DNA from: Thermoplasmata archaeon
Lineage (GTDB): Archaea > Thermoplasmatota > E2 > DHVEG-1 > B18-G2
Assembly (NCBI GenBank): GCA_003651105.1
Contig: QMTN01000019.1
Coordinates: forward strand, 1 to 6,897
Reading direction: 5' to 3'
Length of the DNA: 6,897 nucleotides
Made by a program: the position numbers and the translations under genes. How positions within the stretch are numbered: the stretch's first letter is position 1; each line of letters begins with the position of its first letter. Shown one piece after another: positions 3,996-6,897 of this stretch. The notes under the pieces were generated by a model. The model had not been told where the DNA came from and ran no database searches. It was given only the letters and a program-made list of their open reading frames with translations.

Positions 3996-6897
3996 TGATA
4001 CCGGTAATCTACGAAAACCTATGCCCGGTCTGCAATGGAGAGCTGGTCGATGAAGAAATCCTAGCCGGAAGGTGCTTGAAGAAGGGCATCCCCATTTCCA
4101 ACTCTTACCAATCTGAAGAGGAGAAGGAGATAGAGAGGTTATTTGAGAAGGTCATTGGCAAGCCGAGGGAGATACAGAGGTTCTGGATCAGGAGAGTGTC
4201 TAGCGGGGAGAGTTTCGCTGCGGTTGCCCCCACCGGGATAGGGAAGACAGCCTTCGGACTTGTTTTCTCTCTTTACCTATCACTGAAAGGTAAGAAGAGC
4301 TATGTGATCGTTCCAACGAAGCTGTTGGTTAAGCAATGCATAGAGAACTTGGAGAGGTTCGCCGGATCGATAGGTAGATCCCTGGGTAAGAACGATGATG
4401 GGGAGATAAGGGTCGCATTCTACCATGGAGGGATGAGGAAAGAGGAGAAAAGATCCTTTGTCAGATTGTTGGAAAGGAAAGGGTTCGACATCCTGGTAAC
4501 GACAACCCAGTTCCTGTCAAAGAACTTCGATCTCATAGAAAGCGTGGTTTTCGATTTCATCTTCGTCGATGATGTCGATGCCATACTGAAGGGATCGAGA
4601 AATGTTTGGAGGATCCTCCATCTCCTTGGTTTCAGGAAGGTTGGAGATAGATGGACCGGAGAGAGCAGGGGTGTGCTCATGGTATCTACAGCTACCGCCA
4701 AGAAAGGAAAAGCAACGAGGCTCTTCAGAGAGCTCCTGAATTTTGATGTTGGTTCCTCTTTCTTCACGGTAAGGAACATAGATGACGTGTTTGCCGGAAG
4801 GGAGGATATCGAGAGGATAAAGGAAATCATGAGGATGATGGGGAAGGGAGGTCTGATCTATGCCAGGACGGCAGAGGATGCTGAGAGATATCAGAATCTG
4901 CTATCAAGCGAGTTCAATATAGGTATAGCGATCTCAAAAAGGAAGAACGACTACGAGCGGTTTGAGAGAGGGGAGGTTGATTTCCTCATAGGAACCGCAT
5001 CATACTATGGTACACTGGTAAGGGGTCTGGACTTGCCCTACAGGATAAGGTATGTCATCTTCATAGGTCTGCCATCCCTAAAGTTCAGCTACGATAAGGT
5101 CACGCCTTCCCTGCTCAGGATAATCGCGCTCTCTTTCAAGGGGAACGAAAAGGTGAGGGAATTCTTACCCATTCTTCCCAAAATAGATAGGGATCCGGAA
5201 AGTTTTGAGAGGCTGAAGGAGGTGATAAGAGAGGTTTCAAGGAAGGAGAAGAGCGAGGATCTCGTGGTGGATGGGGAGAAAATCATCTTCCCGGATGTCA
5301 GGACATACATTCAGGGATCGGGAAGGGCATCGAGGCTGACGGAGAGGGGGCTGACGAAGGGAGCTTCTTTCATCTTCGAGAGCAATGAGGAACTGATCAA
5401 TGCATTCAGCAAGAGAGCATCATACTACGATATAGAGATAAAGAACTTGGAAGAGATAGACATAGATAAGCTGAAGCGAGAGATCGATGGTAGCAGGATC
5501 AGGGGTGAGTACGAGGATGCGATAAAACCAGCCATGTTGATCGTTGAGAGTCCAACGAAGGCGAAGCTCATATCGAGGTTCTTTGGAAGGCCGAGCATCA
5601 AGTCTTATGGTAGCATAATAGTCTATGAAGTGCCAACAGAAAGGTACATCCTCCTCGTGACAGCCTGCCTGGGGCATATTGTTGATCTTTCCGTGGAGAG
5701 GGGATTCCATGGCGTCGAGACAGGAGAGGATTTTGTGCCGGTATACGCTTCTATAAAGAGATGCAGATCATGCAACTACCAGTTCACCCAAGAAGGAGCA
5801 TGCCCGAGGTGCGGAAGCGAGGAAGTTATAGACTCGAGGGATAGGATAGAGGATCTCAGGAGATTATCATCCAAGGTGAGCCTCGTTATCGTAGGTACTG
5901 ATCCGGATGCGGAGGGGGAGAAGATAGCATGGGATCTTTACAACCTTTTATCTCCGCTCGCCGATGTCAAGAGAGCGGAGTTTCACGAGGTTACGCCCAG
6001 GGCGATAAGGGATGCCTTATCGAATCTTAGAGACATGGACATGAACAGGATAAAAGCCCAGATAGTCAGGAGGATAGAGGACAGGTGGATAGGCTTTGTT
6101 TTATCCCAGAAGCTCTGGAAGGTTTTCCACAGGATGAACCTATCTGCAGGCAGGGTTCAGACTCCGGTTTTGGACTGGATAATCGAGCAGGACAGGAAGT
6201 ACAGGAAGAGGGTGAGGAAGGGTTTCATTAAAGAATTGGGTCTCGATGTAGATTGGGATGCGAGCGGAGATATCGAGCTCGATATAGAGTTAGTATCCGA
6301 AGACAGGAAGAAGGTTTCGCCTCCGCCACCCTATACTACAGATGAGCTACTGAAGGATGCGGGAAGGATACTGAAGCTCTCATCCCTGGATACGATGAAA
6401 CTGGCCCAGGATCTTTTCGAGAATGGTCTGATAACATACCATAGAACCGATTCCACAAGAGTGAGCGATGTCGGTTTGAGGATAGCAAGGGAGTATCTGG
6501 GTGAAGATTTCAGAGGCAGAACCTGGGATCTGAAGGGTACAGGTGAGGGAGCTCATGAGTGCATTAGACCGACGAGATCCTGGGACAGGTACATGATACA
6601 GAGGATGATCTACGAGAAGGTGATAACGCCAGAAAACCTGACCAGACAGCATCTTGCTCTCTATGACCTCATTTTCAGGAGGTTTATGTCTAGCCAGTGT
6701 AAGGATTTCGAGATTCTGATCAAGAGGTATAGGATACATTCGGATAAAGGTAGCTTTGAGGAGGAGAGGATAGTTGATGCAAGGGGAAGGGCTTTTGAGC
6801 TATATCATGGTGTTTTCGTCAAGAGGGAGTTGCCCGTGGGAAGGATCAAAGCAAGGATAGATGTGAGGTACGTTCCGGAGGGATATCCGTATACTCA
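3995..6897 (+). CDS. rgy: Reverse gyrase (3' end beyond window)
   Basis: This enzyme introduces positive supercoils by joining a helicase-like module to a type IA topoisomerase. Visible order: an N-terminal zinc-finger remnant (C10, C13, C27); Walker A APTGIGKT at 78-85 with K84; Walker B VDDVDA at 191-196; STATA at 231-235; motif VI QGSGRASRL from Q440. The topoisomerase part begins with MLIVESPTKAKL at 514. An intact second zinc finger has C590, C593, C603 and C606. The metal site is DPDAEGE at 636-642, and the DNA-cleaving tyrosine is Y815 in LITYHRTDS. HECIRPTR follows. The frame is open for 967 codons and leaves the window at GYPYT. Full-length relatives have about 1050-1250 residues, so the last part of the topoisomerase domain is missing here by truncation. 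No intein is seen. The ATG overlaps the upstream TAA (TAATG), and only weak GAGG/AGGAG motifs lie upstream, so translation is probably coupled. Confidence 0.98.
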   Translation, partial: MIPVIYENLCPVCNGELVDEEILAGRCLKKGIPISNSYQSEEEKEIERLFEKVIGKPREIQRFWIRRVSSGESFAAVAPTGIGKTAFGLVFSLYLSLKGKKSYVIVPTKLLVKQCIENLERFAGSIGRSLGKNDDGEIRVAFYHGGMRKEEKRSFVRLLERKGFDILVTTTQFLSKNFDLIESVVFDFIFVDDVDAILKGSRNVWRILHLLGFRKVGDRWTGESRGVLMVSTATAKKGKATRLFRELLNFDVGSSFFTVRNIDDVFAGREDIERIKEIMRMMGKGGLIYARTAEDAERYQNLLSSEFNIGIAISKRKNDYERFERGEVDFLIGTASYYGTLVRGLDLPYRIRYVIFIGLPSLKFSYDKVTPSLLRIIALSFKGNEKVREFLPILPKIDRDPESFERLKEVIREVSRKEKSEDLVVDGEKIIFPDVRTYIQGSGRASRLTERGLTKGASFIFESNEELINAFSKRASYYDIEIKNLEEIDIDKLKREIDGSRIRGEYEDAIKPAMLIVESPTKAKLISRFFGRPSIKSYGSIIVYEVPTERYILLVTACLGHIVDLSVERGFHGVETGEDFVPVYASIKRCRSCNYQFTQEGACPRCGSEEVIDSRDRIEDLRRLSSKVSLVIVGTDPDAEGEKIAWDLYNLLSPLADVKRAEFHEVTPRAIRDALSNLRDMDMNRIKAQIVRRIEDRWIGFVLSQKLWKVFHRMNLSAGRVQTPVLDWIIEQDRKYRKRVRKGFIKELGLDVDWDASGDIELDIELVSEDRKKVSPPPPYTTDELLKDAGRILKLSSLDTMKLAQDLFENGLITYHRTDSTRVSDVGLRIAREYLGEDFRGRTWDLKGTGEGAHECIRPTRSWDRYMIQRMIYEKVITPENLTRQHLALYDLIFRRFMSSQCKDFEILIKRYRIHSDKGSFEEERIVDARGRAFELYHGVFVKRELPVGRIKARIDVRYVPEGYPYT

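Noticed and set aside
4420..4830. 136-codon minus-strand open frame inside reverse gyrase
   Set aside because: It covers the Walker B region of reverse gyrase on the opposite strand. It is serine/leucine/phenylalanine-rich, as expected from the complement of purine-rich codons.
6380..6739. 119-codon minus-strand open frame opposite the active-site tyrosine region
   Set aside because: The plus strand here encodes the conserved topoisomerase IA active site. The minus frame has no promoter, ribosome binding site or recognisable motif.
3995..6897. Intein or split-gene form of reverse gyrase
   Set aside because: The frame runs unbroken from Walker A to the active-site tyrosine and beyond, with expected spacing between motifs and no splicing blocks.

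Overview
The window looks like chromosomal DNA of a hyperthermophilic archaeon. It carries a reverse gyrase (the marker enzyme of hyperthermophiles), an archaeal/eukaryal-type aIF1A, RIO1 kinase and Dim2/Pno1-like KH protein, a tRNA without an encoded CCA end, archaeal TATA boxes and GAGGT-type ribosome binding sites. Arginine is mostly AGG/AGA, isoleucine is often ATA, and coding strands are purine-rich. A Korarchaeota- or Thermoproteota-like host is compatible with this, but the sequence alone does not settle the lineage.

There are two transcription units that diverge from a 134-bp spacer (2418-2551). Leftward (minus strand) run an HD-domain phosphohydrolase (1863-2417), aIF1A (1531-1854), RIO1 kinase (750-1541), a two-KH-domain protein of the Dim2/Pno1 type (211-753) and then tRNA-Asn(GTT) (101-173). 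The protein genes are separated by 8 nt or overlap by 11 and 4 nt, so they look like one operon. aIF1A acts at the 30S subunit during initiation, and RIO1 and Dim2/Pno1 mature the small subunit, so this is a small-subunit biogenesis and initiation operon with an HD hydrolase at its head.

Rightward (plus strand) run a single-domain KaiC/RecA-type ATPase (2552-3424), a helix-turn-helix protein (3408-3995) and reverse gyrase (3995 to beyond 6897). They overlap by 17 nt and 1 nt. The first two match, from memory, a known pair of families ('thermophilic KaiC domain protein' and 'near-KaiC probable regulatory domain') whose function is unknown. Here the pair is translationally linked to reverse gyrase, which suggests, without proving, an ATP-sensing or DNA-binding module tied to DNA supercoiling in the heat. 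This is the most interesting content of the window.

The divergent spacer holds a TATA box for each direction, a perfect 7-bp inverted repeat between them, and a short direct repeat downstream of the rightward TATA box. The rightward mRNA has a strong ribosome binding site, while the leftward one appears leaderless. No mobile elements, CRISPR arrays or inteins were seen. Reverse gyrase is cut by the window edge after 967 codons, within its topoisomerase domain. Its N-terminal zinc finger has only three of the usual four cysteines.
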